64,000 nt of DNA. Origin: Panicum virgatum. Its lineage: Eukaryota; Streptophyta; Magnoliopsida; Poales; Poaceae. The notes beneath the pieces are model-generated. The model did not search any database. It saw nothing but the letters and a program-made list of their open reading frames with translations, and was not told the origin of the DNA. The stretch covers positions 14,681,819-14,745,818 of the forward strand of contig NC_053139.1 in NCBI RefSeq assembly GCF_016808335.1, written 5' to 3'. Position 1 is the first letter of the stretch, and the number at the start of each line of letters is the position of its first letter. Position numbers and translations under genes: made by a program. Below are positions 52,597 through 62,800 of the stretch, one piece after another.

Positions 52597-53170
52597 GGCA
52601 AAATAGACACTTTGGTCCTTCAACTTTGCTCCAAGGGTCAAGTTGGTCCCTCAACTTTCAAAAAGACCAATTTGGTCCCTTAACTTTTGTTTTTATATCA
52701 AATTTGTCCCTATACTGATGTAATGTTCCATAATACCATGAGACTAATGCTAAAAAGTCATCTTTACCATTGGCTATTTTCTCTCCTTCACAATTTGCAT
52801 GTTTAGCAGCGGTGCAACAAGTTAATCAAACATGTGCACGATATTCTTACATGATCTAGACTAAATTAAATACGAAAGGGCATTTCAACAAATACGAGAG
52901 ACATGAAACCAGCGGATAGAATAATAGATCTATTGTGACCTATTATTATTGATTAATTACAACTATACAATAATGGAAATTGAGTATGAGAAGGAGCTAA
53001 GGGTAAAAATAACTTCACATCTATCTCATGGTCATGTGGATCATCACATCAGTATAGGGACAAATTTGACCTAAAAACAAAAGTTGAGGGACCAAATTGG
53101 TCTTTTTGAAAGTTGAGGGACCAACTTGACCTTTGGAGCAAAGTTGAAGGACCGAAGTGGCTATTTTGCT
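52597..53170. mobile_element. Mutator-type long-TIR MITE with 9-bp duplication
   Basis: Arms of about 130 bp, GGCAAAATAGACACTTTGGT at the left and its near complement ending CTATTTTGCT at the right, enclose an AT-rich centre. A perfect 9-bp duplication TGAAATCAT (52588-52596 and 53171-53179) identifies a Mutator-like element. No coding capacity. Confidence 0.9.
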
Positions 53171-53179
53171 TGAAATCAT

Positions 53180-53581
53180 CTAACGCGCAATAGGAAAAGA
53201 CCCCTTACCCCTCCTTATAGCACCCCTTCCCGCGCCGTTATAAAAAAAAGAACGTGACCAAGGTAGGACCGGGCGGAGAACAGCGACACGTGGCTGGGCA
53301 GCGCCGCAACGGCCCGACGTCGGCGACGGTGAGCGGAAGCCGCCCAGCGGACCCATGCCCCCGCACCCCGGGCTGGCTGGTGGCAGCACGGTCTGTGTGA
53401 AGGTAGATTCCATCTGCTTGACACGACGTTGTGACGACAACGGAGGCCAGATCAATATGATCCACCTCGAGACAAGGGCACTGCCCCCGGCGGAGATCGA
53501 TCTCCCCGGGGGCGAGCGATGCGGAAGCAGGCGGTGGGTAGGATTTGTCACCAAGGATCAAAACCTAAACTCGTGATACCA
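53180..53581 (-). other. Internal fragment of a short-LTR retroelement
   Basis: On the minus strand it follows the LTR and the primer-binding site at 53581-53564 (TGGTATCACGAGTTTAGG). A GC-rich frame (53561-53238, GDKSYPPPASASLAPGEIDL) could be a gag start. No pol or second LTR was found. Confidence 0.5.
53564..53581 (-). other. Primer-binding site of short-LTR retroelement
   Basis: The minus strand reads TGGTATCACGAGTTTAGG immediately inside the LTR end at 53582. Confidence 0.7.
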
Positions 53582-54370
53582 TGTAAGATTGTTTATATTG
53601 CATGGATGATTATATTAGCCTAAGCCTGGGGCCTAAATATAGAGGAACATGACTTGGAGCGTTGGAGGGCAAGGAGCCTCTCCTATAGATATGGTAGGCA
53701 ATGTTCAAAAAAGCGCTAGGCGGTATCTATGCGGTGACCCACCGCCTAGGGATTAAGCGGGATTAGGCGTTTCAAGGCGTTTTTCTAGGCGGTACAATAT
53801 AATACGTATACTTCACCATATACTCTAAAAAGAAAAGAAAAAATAAGGAACTAGTGGGCTTTGAATGGAAAAGAAAGATCCAAAACAGCCCAAATAGCCC
53901 ACCAGCCCACCTCCCCCACCTTATCTTCCACCTGTGACCCGCCGTCTCCCCGTCACCTGGTTCGACGCGACGACACCTCCCCGTCGTCCTCGCCTCTCGT
54001 CCTTGCCTCCTCTGCCCCGCCGCCGCCGAGGTTCGTCCCCTGCCTCCTCCTCCTCCTCCTCCGCGCACCTGCCTCAACTTCCTCCGCCGCCGCCGCGCCC
54101 GTCCCCTGCCTCCTCCTCCGCCGCCGCAGGCCTCCTCCTCCACGCACCTGCCCCCAACCTCCTCCTCCGGCGCCGCCCATCCTGACCTCCGCCGCCACCA
54201 TGGGGCGCCTAGGGGACCGCCTACCCCCCTAGGCCAGGTGGGACCCCTCCGCCCAGCGCGTAAGCGCGCTTAGGCGGCCGCAGAATTCCGCCTTTTTGAA
54301 CATTGATGGTAGGATACGAATACAATTCTAATCTACCTAATATAGAGATATCCCTAATATACTCTTAACA
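53582..54370 (-). repeat. LTR interrupted by a hAT element
   Basis: On the minus strand it starts TGTTAAGAGTATATTAGGGA (54370) and ends AAACAATCTTACA (53582). Removing the hAT element and one duplication copy leaves about 174 bp. The primer-binding site adjoins it. The partner LTR is absent. Confidence 0.7.
53699..54305. mobile_element. hAT-type non-autonomous element, 607 bp
   Basis: Termini CAATGTTCAAAAA and TTTTTGAACATTG are perfect inverted repeats. They are flanked by a perfect 8-bp duplication ATGGTAGG (53691-53698 and 54306-54313). Subterminal GCGCTAGGCGG/CCTAGGCGG motifs occur at both ends. The interior (53930-54230) is a CT/CCG-rich block with open frames on both strands but no domain. 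Confidence 0.9.
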
Positions 54371-54677
54371 TTATTTGCAAATCAAGCCTCAACAGTTTGT
54401 TCTATAAAAATATATATAGTCATCCTTTAAAGGGATATCAATTCAAGTACGGAAGATCATGTAAAGCACAAAGAAACAACCTCCTTAGAAAATATTAAGT
54501 ATTTAATAAGATTAATCCAAGTTTCTGTGTAACGATTAACTATATAATTCAAGAATGTATGCACATGAAATGATTCTTGATTGAGAAAAAATTATATAAT
54601 TAACTAAGAAAACATGTGTTTGTCATAATCAAACTTCAAAATATATATGAGCTAATATTATCTGATAATCTGCATAC
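54371..54677. other. Branching-enzyme intron sequence, AT-rich
   Basis: Ordinary AT-rich intron sequence between the LTR and the donor site of the exon at 54678. Nothing else is seen. Confidence 0.6.
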
Positions 54678-54758
54678 CATGCTCGTGTCATCACAGTGAT
54701 GAATACTGGGTGAACCTTTGGAAATTATCCTTTCATTTTCATCCAAGCTCATAACATC
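54678..54758 (-). CDS. Branching-enzyme-like exon (DVMSLDENERIISKGSPSIH)
   Basis: Acceptor TTGTACTAG, donor AGCATG|GTATGC, 27 codons, phase 0. The pattern of Asp-rich start then SPSIHHCDD fits the branching-enzyme-3 group, where canonical enzymes have a similar loop before the beta domain. Confidence 0.85.
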
Positions 54759-55268
54759 CTAGTACAAAAGTTTGCTGCTGAGTTAGTAATAGAAGTCATT
54801 CATCTCATGAATATATATAACAATGACACTTGACAGATGCCTACAACATATTTATACACAATCAAATAATAGTGCCTAAAATAGAAGTTGCAAATTCACA
54901 ATGTTTCTTTACATGTCAATAAATCAGCACTACAGCACCAGGTCTGCACATCCAGATCTTCCGGCTGCGGTACACCTCCATCACCTCCCAAACCAGTAGG
55001 TACTTCGAAAGCACAGCCAACGATAGATGACTCCCTAATCCAGAGGTGGCTAGAGAGGGCTTCCTGAAAGGTACGTTTGACTATGATCCGTTTTGGAATT
55101 GTTGTGAACAAGTTCGGAGTAAGGTATGAATGTCGGTGACTGTGCAGCCACGGTCTTCCCAGAACAACGTATTCGCTCCGGACCCGACCGTCGAGGTGAT
55201 GGAGATGTTGAGTAGTGCTTGGACATTGCCATGCACCATCACCAAGTAAGTTGCCCATGGCTTGTTCG

Positions 55269-55471
55269 TGTTAGAGTGCACAGTGGAAACTAGCCCGGCC
55301 CGCTATACCCACGAGCCAATGCCCTACCAGACCTAGGTCTACCGGAGCCAAACCAACTAACGCCTTAGACCTAACTCAACCCCAAAAACTAGCCTGGTGG
55401 GTGAGGACTGCCCCCCCTTATATGTTATGCTCCCCACACCATCAATTTTTGATGTGAGACTAAATCTAACA
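55269..55471 (-). repeat. TRIM 3' LTR
   Basis: 203 bp, similar throughout to 55674-55890 (shared CCCGGCCCGCTATACCCAC and CTAGCCTGGTGGGTGAGGAC blocks). Confidence 0.9.
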
Positions 55472-55673
55472 ATCTCTCCTGTCACACATCGAGCCAAACT
55501 CTTCCATCACATACAACCCATGTGATCTTCCGGAAGACATTCTCCGGAGCCTGAGTCCAACTCTCCAGCCACACATAACCCGTGCGACCTTCCGGAGATG
55601 TTCACGGGCTCCCCCGTCACTATGTGATCCCGAAGATATTCCAGATTTTCCAACCTTCGGCCCTGATACCACT

Positions 55674-55890
55674 TGCTAGAGTGCGCATAGAGTGCGCAGC
55701 GAAAACTGACCCGGCCCGCTATACCCACAACCACAAGCTAGCGCCCTACCAGGCCTAGATCCACCAGAGCCCAACCAACTAAGGCCTCGGGCCTAACCCA
55801 ACCCAAAAGACTAGCCTGGTGGGTGAGGACTGCCCCACCTTATATGTGTGCTCCCCACCATCAATTTTCAATGTGGGACTAAATCTAACA
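55674..55890 (-). repeat. TRIM 5' LTR
   Basis: 217 bp; it carries a small internal duplication, AGAGTGCGCATAGAGTGCGC, near its lower end. Confidence 0.9.
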
Positions 55891-56045
55891 GTTCAGGTGT
55901 CTTCCTTAGCCACAGCCAGTGCATGTGCAGCGACCATCCCATCTTGGTCTGGTTATGTAGTTCTAGGCCGTCAAGCTCTTGAAGCATGCAAACTCGGAGC
56001 AAAGCCACACCCTCCCCCCTGCAGCTGCTTCCTTCCTTTCCAAAG

Positions 56046-56452
56046 GAACCTCTTCCTAATCATTCACTAAGATTCATCCATACTAAACCAAAAGGTTAAC
56101 CCAAACTACTTCATGGACCTCAAGCATTATATGTTCTCGCATACTTCAAATATCCGACGTCTAATTTAACCCATATATTATCCTACATGGGTTTAGTTTT
56201 TAAACGCCCTCCTATAAGTTACTAGGTTCCATCTAGTTACCAAGATTTAACAAATAATTAAATGTGCCATTTTATTTTTTAATTATGAAACGAACATCGG
56301 AGAAAACGAACTTCGAGCGATGTGAAGACCAATCTAATCTAGTATTGGACAGCAGAGAATTAATTCTATAAAATGAAATCACTGCTATCAAAATGATTGC
56401 TGCAGCGTATTTGAAAGACATTTAAGGAAAATAGTTCATCCATATTGCAAAC
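56046..56452. other. Branching-enzyme intron, AT-rich
   Basis: No gene or repeat is recognised; plain AT-rich intron sequence up to the donor of the exon ending at 56453. Confidence 0.6.
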
Positions 56453-56560
56453 CTTGTCAAAGTCAAAGAAATGTTTGTGAAAACCCTTGTCCAATAGTTC
56501 CCATTGCCGATTCGCTAACCGGAAGGAATAGTCATTGCTTGACATAGGAAATTCAACTCT
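56453..56560 (-). CDS. Branching-enzyme-like exon (RVEFPMSSNDYSFRLANRQW)
   Basis: Acceptor TTGATTTCAG, donor GACAAG|GTTTGC, 36 codons, phase 0. FP...SNDYSF..ANRQWELL corresponds to the conserved segment after GNEFGHP in GH13 branching enzymes. Confidence 0.9.
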
Positions 56561-56678
56561 CTGAAATCAATCCATAAAAAGCCTTAGAAAATATGGAGAA
56601 CAAACTAAGTAAAACAAAATAATTTGACAAAATAGAGAAATTGAGGTACAAAGCTCAAAGAAATATAAGTGTACTCAC

Positions 56679-56756
56679 TTTTGGATGTGCAAATTCATTG
56701 CCCGTGAAGTTTAGATAAGCACCTCCGCTCGTTGTGAAGGTAATTAGTTTGATAAT
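56679..56756 (-). CDS. Branching-enzyme-like exon (GGAYLNFTGNEFAHPK)
   Basis: Acceptor GCATTTCAG, donor CCAAAA|GTGAGT, 26 codons, phase 0. YLNFTGNEFAHP is the branching-enzyme GNEFGHP motif, with Ala in place of Gly. It is the most upstream exon recognised. Confidence 0.9.
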
Positions 56757-58130
56757 CTGAAATGCATTGAGGAAATTGACAACAGATATTTGTACCATGA
56801 AGTTTAGCTATTTAACATCTTGAAAGTAAAGTAATGGTCGGCTAAGTACAGAATAGTCAACCCCACCACAAAGATCAAAACTCATGCCCCATCAAGAGCG
56901 CTCAGTAGAGCTTGCTGCCGCAGGCTGCGGCTGCAGCTGCGACAGCAGCTACAGGAGCTAGCGCAGCCAGTTAGAAGTTTCTACTGCGCTGAAGTCTGAA
57001 CCGAGACAAATACAGCTGCAACAACTAAGGTCATCGTTCAGGGCGTATGGACTTTGCTTCTTTCCAACTGCAGCTGCAGCTACTTACACCTAGATTGACA
57101 CAGCATATATCTAGGTGCATAGCAAAAGCTATGTACCTAAAAAAGCCAAAACAACCTATAACTTGGGACAAAGGGAGTGGGTAGTCAACCAGAAATACAA
57201 ATTGAAAGAGAGAATTCAACCTATACATTTTGCCCCTTCTACTGACAGTTTCTGAGGACAGGCGAGTGTGATTTACTAAACCATAAAATCATAATATAAG
57301 TAATGTAAGCATACTATATTTGACAATTTTCATCATTTGTGTGGCCTGGGTTTGTGTCGCCGCCGCCACGGCATGATGCGCAGTGCGCAGGCTGCCAGCC
57401 TTTTTGTGGCACCTTGTACCACGTCATGTTGGAGCGAAGCAGGATAGGATGCAGATGTGTTGGACGATGGCTGATTTTATTCAATGAGTAACCATCAAAA
57501 TTAAATTTGCCTCCAAAGTGAAATCTCATGCAGTATCTCGATTGGGTCCATATCCCCCTGTCCAAAATTGCAACAAAAAAGTATCAGTACAGAAAATTTG
57601 AAGTTTATACCACCCTCAGACATCAAGTGCAGAGGAGTCTGCAACTACACCTCTCAGCAATAGCAGACAACAATTGCATGTCCGAATCTGCTATCTCCCA
57701 TTCAGGACAAGAACAAGTATCTATGTATTCAAAACCTAGCCACCAAAGTAACAGGGAACATCAAATTTGAAGCGCACACTGACTTGGGAAACACACCTGA
57801 CTGTCGTGTTTCTAGCTGATCAACTTGTCTGCTCCTTGATCAATCGCCGCTCGCCTGGTTGATCTTTCCACTGGCGTAGAAACTAGAAATGGTGAGATAG
57901 AGGCCGCCGCTCGTAACCTAGCAACGGGAGATTAAGGAGGTGACGCACAGGAGGCAGGGGTGTGCTGGACCTAAACATAGTTGCCACATAGGCCACGAAT
58001 GTGGCAATCCAGTCAGCAAAACTAGTTTTAAAACCAGCTTTATTAGCAAATCCGGATTCAAAGACGTGTCAAAGGTGTGATTTGATCTGGGATAGTAGAA
58101 ACAAGGGGTTAAGTAGACCTTTTAATAGTT
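56757..58130. other. Unassigned region upstream of the recognised branching-enzyme exons
   Basis: No further GH13 exon is recognised. Around 57181 the minus strand reads ACTCCCTTTGTCCCAAGTTA, a Stowaway-type end. GCTGCAGCTGCAG-rich text lies at 56910-57080. The minus-strand segment 57990-57780 (GC-rich, ending in CACGACAG then GTGTG) looks like a 5'UTR exon with a donor, and an acceptor-like TTTTGGACAG lies near 57560, but no confident coding exon follows. Confidence 0.35.
57060..57182. mobile_element. Stowaway-like MITE end
   Basis: ACTCCCTTTGTCCCAAGTTA (minus strand from about 57181) is a Stowaway consensus-like end. Short inverted phrases (TAGGTACATAGC / GCACCTAGATATA) lie inside. The opposite end is not certain. 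Confidence 0.5.
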
Positions 58131-58137
58131 TAGGGGG

Positions 58138-59845
58138 TTAAATGCTTGACTTGCAATCATCATGTCGTTAACCTCTTGTTTAAGAACATTGACAGAGAGC
58201 TATCAGATCTCATAAACAAGGAGGATAAACTGAAAGAGACACGATTTGATGCTCATCGTCTTTGAAAATTTATTGAGTCAATATGTGAAGAAGATAGCGA
58301 CGATGAGGATCAAGAAGATGATGAGGAGTCATTGGAGGAGTGTACTATCACAGCAACACACACTCATCCTCTTGTGACTCCTCCCGAAAATCAAGGAGCA
58401 AAAGAAGACATGTCTGATGGTTCCCAGTTGGAACCGGTCAGACCGGTCACTCTGACCAGTCAGACCGGTCTGACCAGGAACCAGAGGAAAAAGAGCAAGA
58501 AGTGCTCACGAAGGCGATCAAGACAAGCATGAGCTTCCGAAGAGTCACATCTTTCAGTGATGTTGATAACAAGTGCTTGATGGCCAAAATCAGTGAAATG
58601 ACCAAGGAAGATAAATTTCAAGTTAAAATTATGAAGGCTTTAACTCAAGAACTTGAAATGATCAAATAAGAACAAGCTTTTTTGGCACAAAGGTATCGTG
58701 AATTGTCCAATGATTATGCTAATGCCGATAACTCAGTTATTCGTGTAGCATCATTCGAGAAAGAGAATCAAATGCTCAAGGCTCAAGTTGAGAGTCTCAC
58801 TAGCAAGTGTGTGACTTTGCAAGGAACTCATAAGGAACTTGAATATTCCTATGAGAAGCTTGCGGATTCACATGCTATGCTAGAAGTTGCTCATGAGGTT
58901 GTAATAACATCGGTAAAATCCTATCAACCTCTCTCCCACACATGCACATGCTCACAAGCTTCAATTATATTATCTTGTGATAAACTATGTTGCTCCCAAG
59001 CAATAAATACTTGTGTTGAGCATGTGGTTGCAGAATCATGTGATGACCTTATCGCGGAAAAAAATGATCAACTCAAGCGAGAGGTCGAAGAGCTAAAAAT
59101 TGAAATGATCAAGTTGAAGAGCAAAGATCAAGTGCAACCTTCTCAAGATAACCGTGATATCATGGTGAATAAGCTTCAGAAGGGTTCAAACCTCACTACC
59201 TCTGCTCCTCAACAAGATCAAGCAAAAGATAAAAGTCTTGTACAAATCAAGAAGCAAGACATGGGATAAAAGAGGTTCACATGTCCCATGCAACCCAAGA
59301 GCAATACAAAGCTTTCAAGAAAGGAAAAGCAACGTGCTAGAACAAGGATATGCTTCAAGTGCAAATAAAAGGGTCATCTCATTACAGCATGTCCTGGTCT
59401 GCAAGGTGAGGTCAGGTCTGACCAGACCGGTCACCCTAGACCGGTCAGACCGGTTGGTGCCCAGCAAACCCATCATCACTCCTACAAGAGCAAGCAAAAA
59501 GAAAATTCAAGAGTGATGCCTGAAGTGAAGAAAGTGCAAAGGTATAATGCTTCTCTAGAGCATAAGAAGAAGAACAAAAGCACCTTTGTCAAGCTTAAAC
59601 ACCGAGTTTGCTACACCTGTCGAGCAAAAGGTCATATGGGCAAAGATTGTCCAATTGGTAACAAACTTAACTCAAACCTTGTCCATTATGATTTCACTAA
59701 GCTTAGAAAGGACCAAGCAGGTACTTGTGCTATTAGAGTGATTGACACCCCTCGAACTATCATAAGGATCATTTGGGTTCCTAAGCATCTTGTAGCTAAC
59801 TTGAGTGGACCCAACAAGATTTGGGTACCAAAAGGTACTTGCTGA
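58138..59845 (+). pseudogene. SIRE/Maximus-like copia gag remnant
   Basis: Pieces in mixed frames: an acidic/Ser start (58332), SDVDNKCLMAKISEMTKEDK, then a long coiled coil (58682-59269: ASFEKENQMLKAQVESLTSK), a first zinc knuckle (RICFKCK.KGHLITACP, broken by a stop) and a second, VCYTCRAKGHMGKDCP (59600-59650). The end IWVPKHLVANLSGPNKIWVP is typical of SIRE-type gag before protease. Frameshifts near 59265 and 59515 and several stops make it inactive. No pol follows. Confidence 0.75.
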
Positions 59846-62800
59846 GCTTGTAGGGAATTGGAGATGCATTGGAGACTTGGTTGAGGGAAGAAATAATACA
59901 AACCAAAATACAATCAAGTATAAAGCAAATCGATGAAATCCTTACTCCAATGGCATCTTGGTATCATTTGCTAACTGTCACACCTTTGTCACTATCAATC
60001 CTTGGTAAACAAGTGTGTTTCACAATTTTAGTAGTTGTGAGACATTTGAAACTGACTTAGGTTCTTTTCCATGAGTGTTAAATCCCTATGTGCCATATGA
60101 TGCCTTTAATGTCTCTCTAGTAGAGAACTTGTCTTGAATGTGCAGGAAATAAAGATCATATTATGAAATTCACCAAGACAAAATATTTGGAACAACACAT
60201 TTTTGGAGATGATATTGTACAGGGTCGGATGATCTGATTCTGATCCTAGGTCGGATGATCCGGTCCATGTGCCAGTTTGTCTCTGGAAGATGTCGGATGA
60301 TCTGGTGTCTTGTCGGATAATCCGACCTTGGGGACTTAGTATCTGTCTCTGACAGACCGGTCTGACCGGTCTGGCCCAGGGCAGTCCTGTGATGTTGTGG
60401 ATGCGATGAAAATGCTTATCAAGAATCCATTCAAATATATTTTCATCCTTGGCATATTTTTGGGTACATTAAAAGTGACAGTAAGCATCTCAAGCACAAT
60501 TTTCATTGAATATTATTTGTGTGTATGCTTTGACCAAAATTGTGAATAAGTCTTCTCATGTCCTTAATTGTGCTTTGCATCTAAGATATTCAAAATCTTA
60601 AGCACAAATTAAGGGGGAGCTTATTCTCAATTTGTGTCATTTTGGGACTAACAATTTCTTCTAGTGAATTTGAAGTCTCATGCAAGAGAGTCAAAAGCTC
60701 TCAACATGGAGTATGCTATGATGTGCTCAAAAGAGAAAGTGGTAACATGTTCACATCAATTCAATTTATATGTTACTAACTCTTGCATAGCTACTCTCCA
60801 TAATATAGTTTAAATTCCTTGAGTTAGATTTAATTAACCAAATTGGTGCATATGAACTTGCCTACCATATATTCATACATGTGCACTAAGAATTGAGGAA
60901 TTTAGCCTATATTGTGAGGTTTCATCTTTTGTGACCCTAATTCTTCCTACATCAAAGGATCACTAAAGTGAAACTAGGATCTCATGCAATTAACCTTGTT
61001 TGCTTTCTTGTGTTATGATCAACTTGAATTTTCATGAAAAAAAAGTTGGATTTAATATTTAAAATTGCACATGACTCTTGGCTAAATGGCAAAGTATGTT
61101 TTCTTGGACATATATTTTACCTTTGTGCATCTAGACCTTACTATCTTGCTAGTGTGTGCATATTCATGTCTTTGTGTGGTATAGGATAGTTTCTTTCAAA
61201 ATTCCACTAGCATGATAGGAAGTGTGAGTGTATAGGATAGAATTTGGATTTTGGTCTTTGTGACCCAATTGAGCCACTTGTGACTATTGTTATACTTGAT
61301 TGCTTGTTGGCTAGTCACAATTGGTGCAATTTTCTCAAGTCCATAAAATTTCAAAAATCTATCTCTCTCCCTCTCTCTCTCTCTCTTGGAAGTATCAATA
61401 AAAGCTTGAAACATTGGATTAATCTTCAAAATCTATCAAGTTCCACAGCATAGGAATCATCTCTCATTCCCTCTAAGAGAAAACAGCCTGAGGACTTCAA
61501 CTCCTGGCTACCAGGGGGCAACCGGTCTGACCGATCTGCCCGACCGGTCTGACCGGTCGGCCCTGGCAGTTACCATTTACCCCCCCCCCCCCTCACGGGC
61601 CACACAGTAAAAACCTTATCTCTTTCACCTATCCACCGACTCCCCTTCGTCCACCTCTCTCTCTCTCGCGCGCGCACAAGGCGCCCCCCATTGGTGATTT
61701 GAGGATTCAACCAAGGAGAAGGCGATTCCTTTGGGTATTTGGTTCACTCCACTGGCCTGACCGCTTTCCCAAGCCGGTCCTTCAATTTCCCCTTCGAAAT
61801 CCCGTTCAAAAGGTATCCTATGGCTTGTTTTGTCTCGATCTACTTATCTAGGCCATAGATTCAAAATGCCTCTGGTAGAACATCTTCTGCAATCATATAG
61901 AACCTATATCTAGGAGATCAAACACTTTTGTTGGTTATTTTGAAAGATCTCACAATCTAGGGTTGGACTGGCATGACCGGTCTGACCGGTCTGCCAGACC
62001 AGTCTGTCCAGTGGAACCCTAAGTCATGATTTCTAGCAAAATACTCGACACATCTTATTCTAGGATTGTTCTAGACCTTATGAAAATTTTTCTTGATCAA
62101 TATCTTGCAGTCAGATTGGTATTGGATCCATTGGCTCTGTTCTGTTGGTGACCGGTCTGACCGGTTGCCAGGACCGGTCTACCCAGAACAGACTCAATTG
62201 CTTCAATTTTGTTCCAAACAATATCTATCCAAATCCAATCATTTCCTGTGTTCTTATACATGTATTGCACATCTTCTTGGACCCAGGACAAGCAGCAAGA
62301 TGGCAGGAGTTTATGAGAGGAGAACCAAGCGTCGGCAGGATCCTACTGATATTCACATGGCCGATGCAGATGTGGGTGGCTCCAGCTAGGCAAATGTGGT
62401 CAGTGGTAGAGTTTTGAGGCCCAGAGGACAGAAAAGAGCAGCAGCAGAGGATATAGTTGAAGGGGGAGATGATAACACTAGTAGTAATGATGATGTTGAG
62501 AATGAGGCTTACAGGATTGAGCAGAGGCATGGAAAGGGCCTCGCTCAGGAGGAAAGTGAAGATGAAGAAGAAGATGATGAAGGAGATGAGGAAGAGGATG
62601 AGGGAAATGAGGAAAAAATCAGCCAAGGCGGCTGTGCCATTGGTTTTCAGGCCCCGATATGGTTATGGCACAGCTCCTACAAATTATTTTGGAGATGGAA
62701 TGACTAAAACAGTGAAGAGGCTTAGGGGAGAGAACCCATTGCCGAGGAGAGGACTGCCAGGGATCTTAGGTTCTGAAGCCGTTTTCAGCAGGACTTCTAT

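Larger units (their letters stand above)
55269..55890 (-). mobile_element. TRIM (terminal-repeat retrotransposon in miniature)
   Basis: Two LTRs, 55269-55471 (203 bp) and 55674-55890 (217 bp), have TGYTAGAGTGC at the left and CTAAATCTAACA at the right. A 202-bp centre carries on the minus strand TGGTATCAGGGCCGAAGG (primer-binding site) just inside the upper LTR. Flanks GTTCG/GTTCA agree at 4 of 5 bases. It is noncoding. Confidence 0.9.
54890..56045 (-). mobile_element. LINE reverse-transcriptase fragment split by a TRIM
   Basis: Minus-strand pieces at 56045-55891 (FLWKGRK, LHMHWLWLRKTPE) and 55268-54890 (NKPWATYLVMVHGNVQALLN, VGSGANTLFWED, QEALSSHLWIRE) form the C-terminal part of an L1-type ORF2 between RT and zf-RVT. 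Frames are mixed. The two pieces join across the TRIM at 55269-55890. Confidence 0.7.
38403..56756 (-). pseudogene. 1,4-alpha-glucan branching-enzyme-3-like gene, seven 3' exons, last one altered by CACTA
   Basis: Exons 56756-56679, 56560-56453, 54758-54678, 45794-45690, 39034-38949, 38828-38774 and 38702-38680 have GT-AG borders and matching phases. They encode the end of the GH13 branching-enzyme domain (GGAYLNFTGNEFAHPK, RVEFPMSSNDYSFRLANRQW) and the C-terminal beta domain (RGPFLFVFNFNPE, LILNTDETKYGGRGEL). The family makes or modifies alpha-1,6 branches in plastidial glucan; the BE3 branch has unclear activity. Upstream exons are not found. The final exon VYKLVRIL runs into the CACTA terminus and stays open for 91 more codons to a TAA at 38403-38405. 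It may be a functional allele with an altered tail or a pseudogene. Internal exons show no stops. Confidence 0.82.

Noticed and set aside
53238..53576. GC-rich frames on both strands as a host gene
   Set aside because: They follow an LTR and primer-binding site on the minus strand and lack domains, so they are treated as the start of a retroelement internal region.
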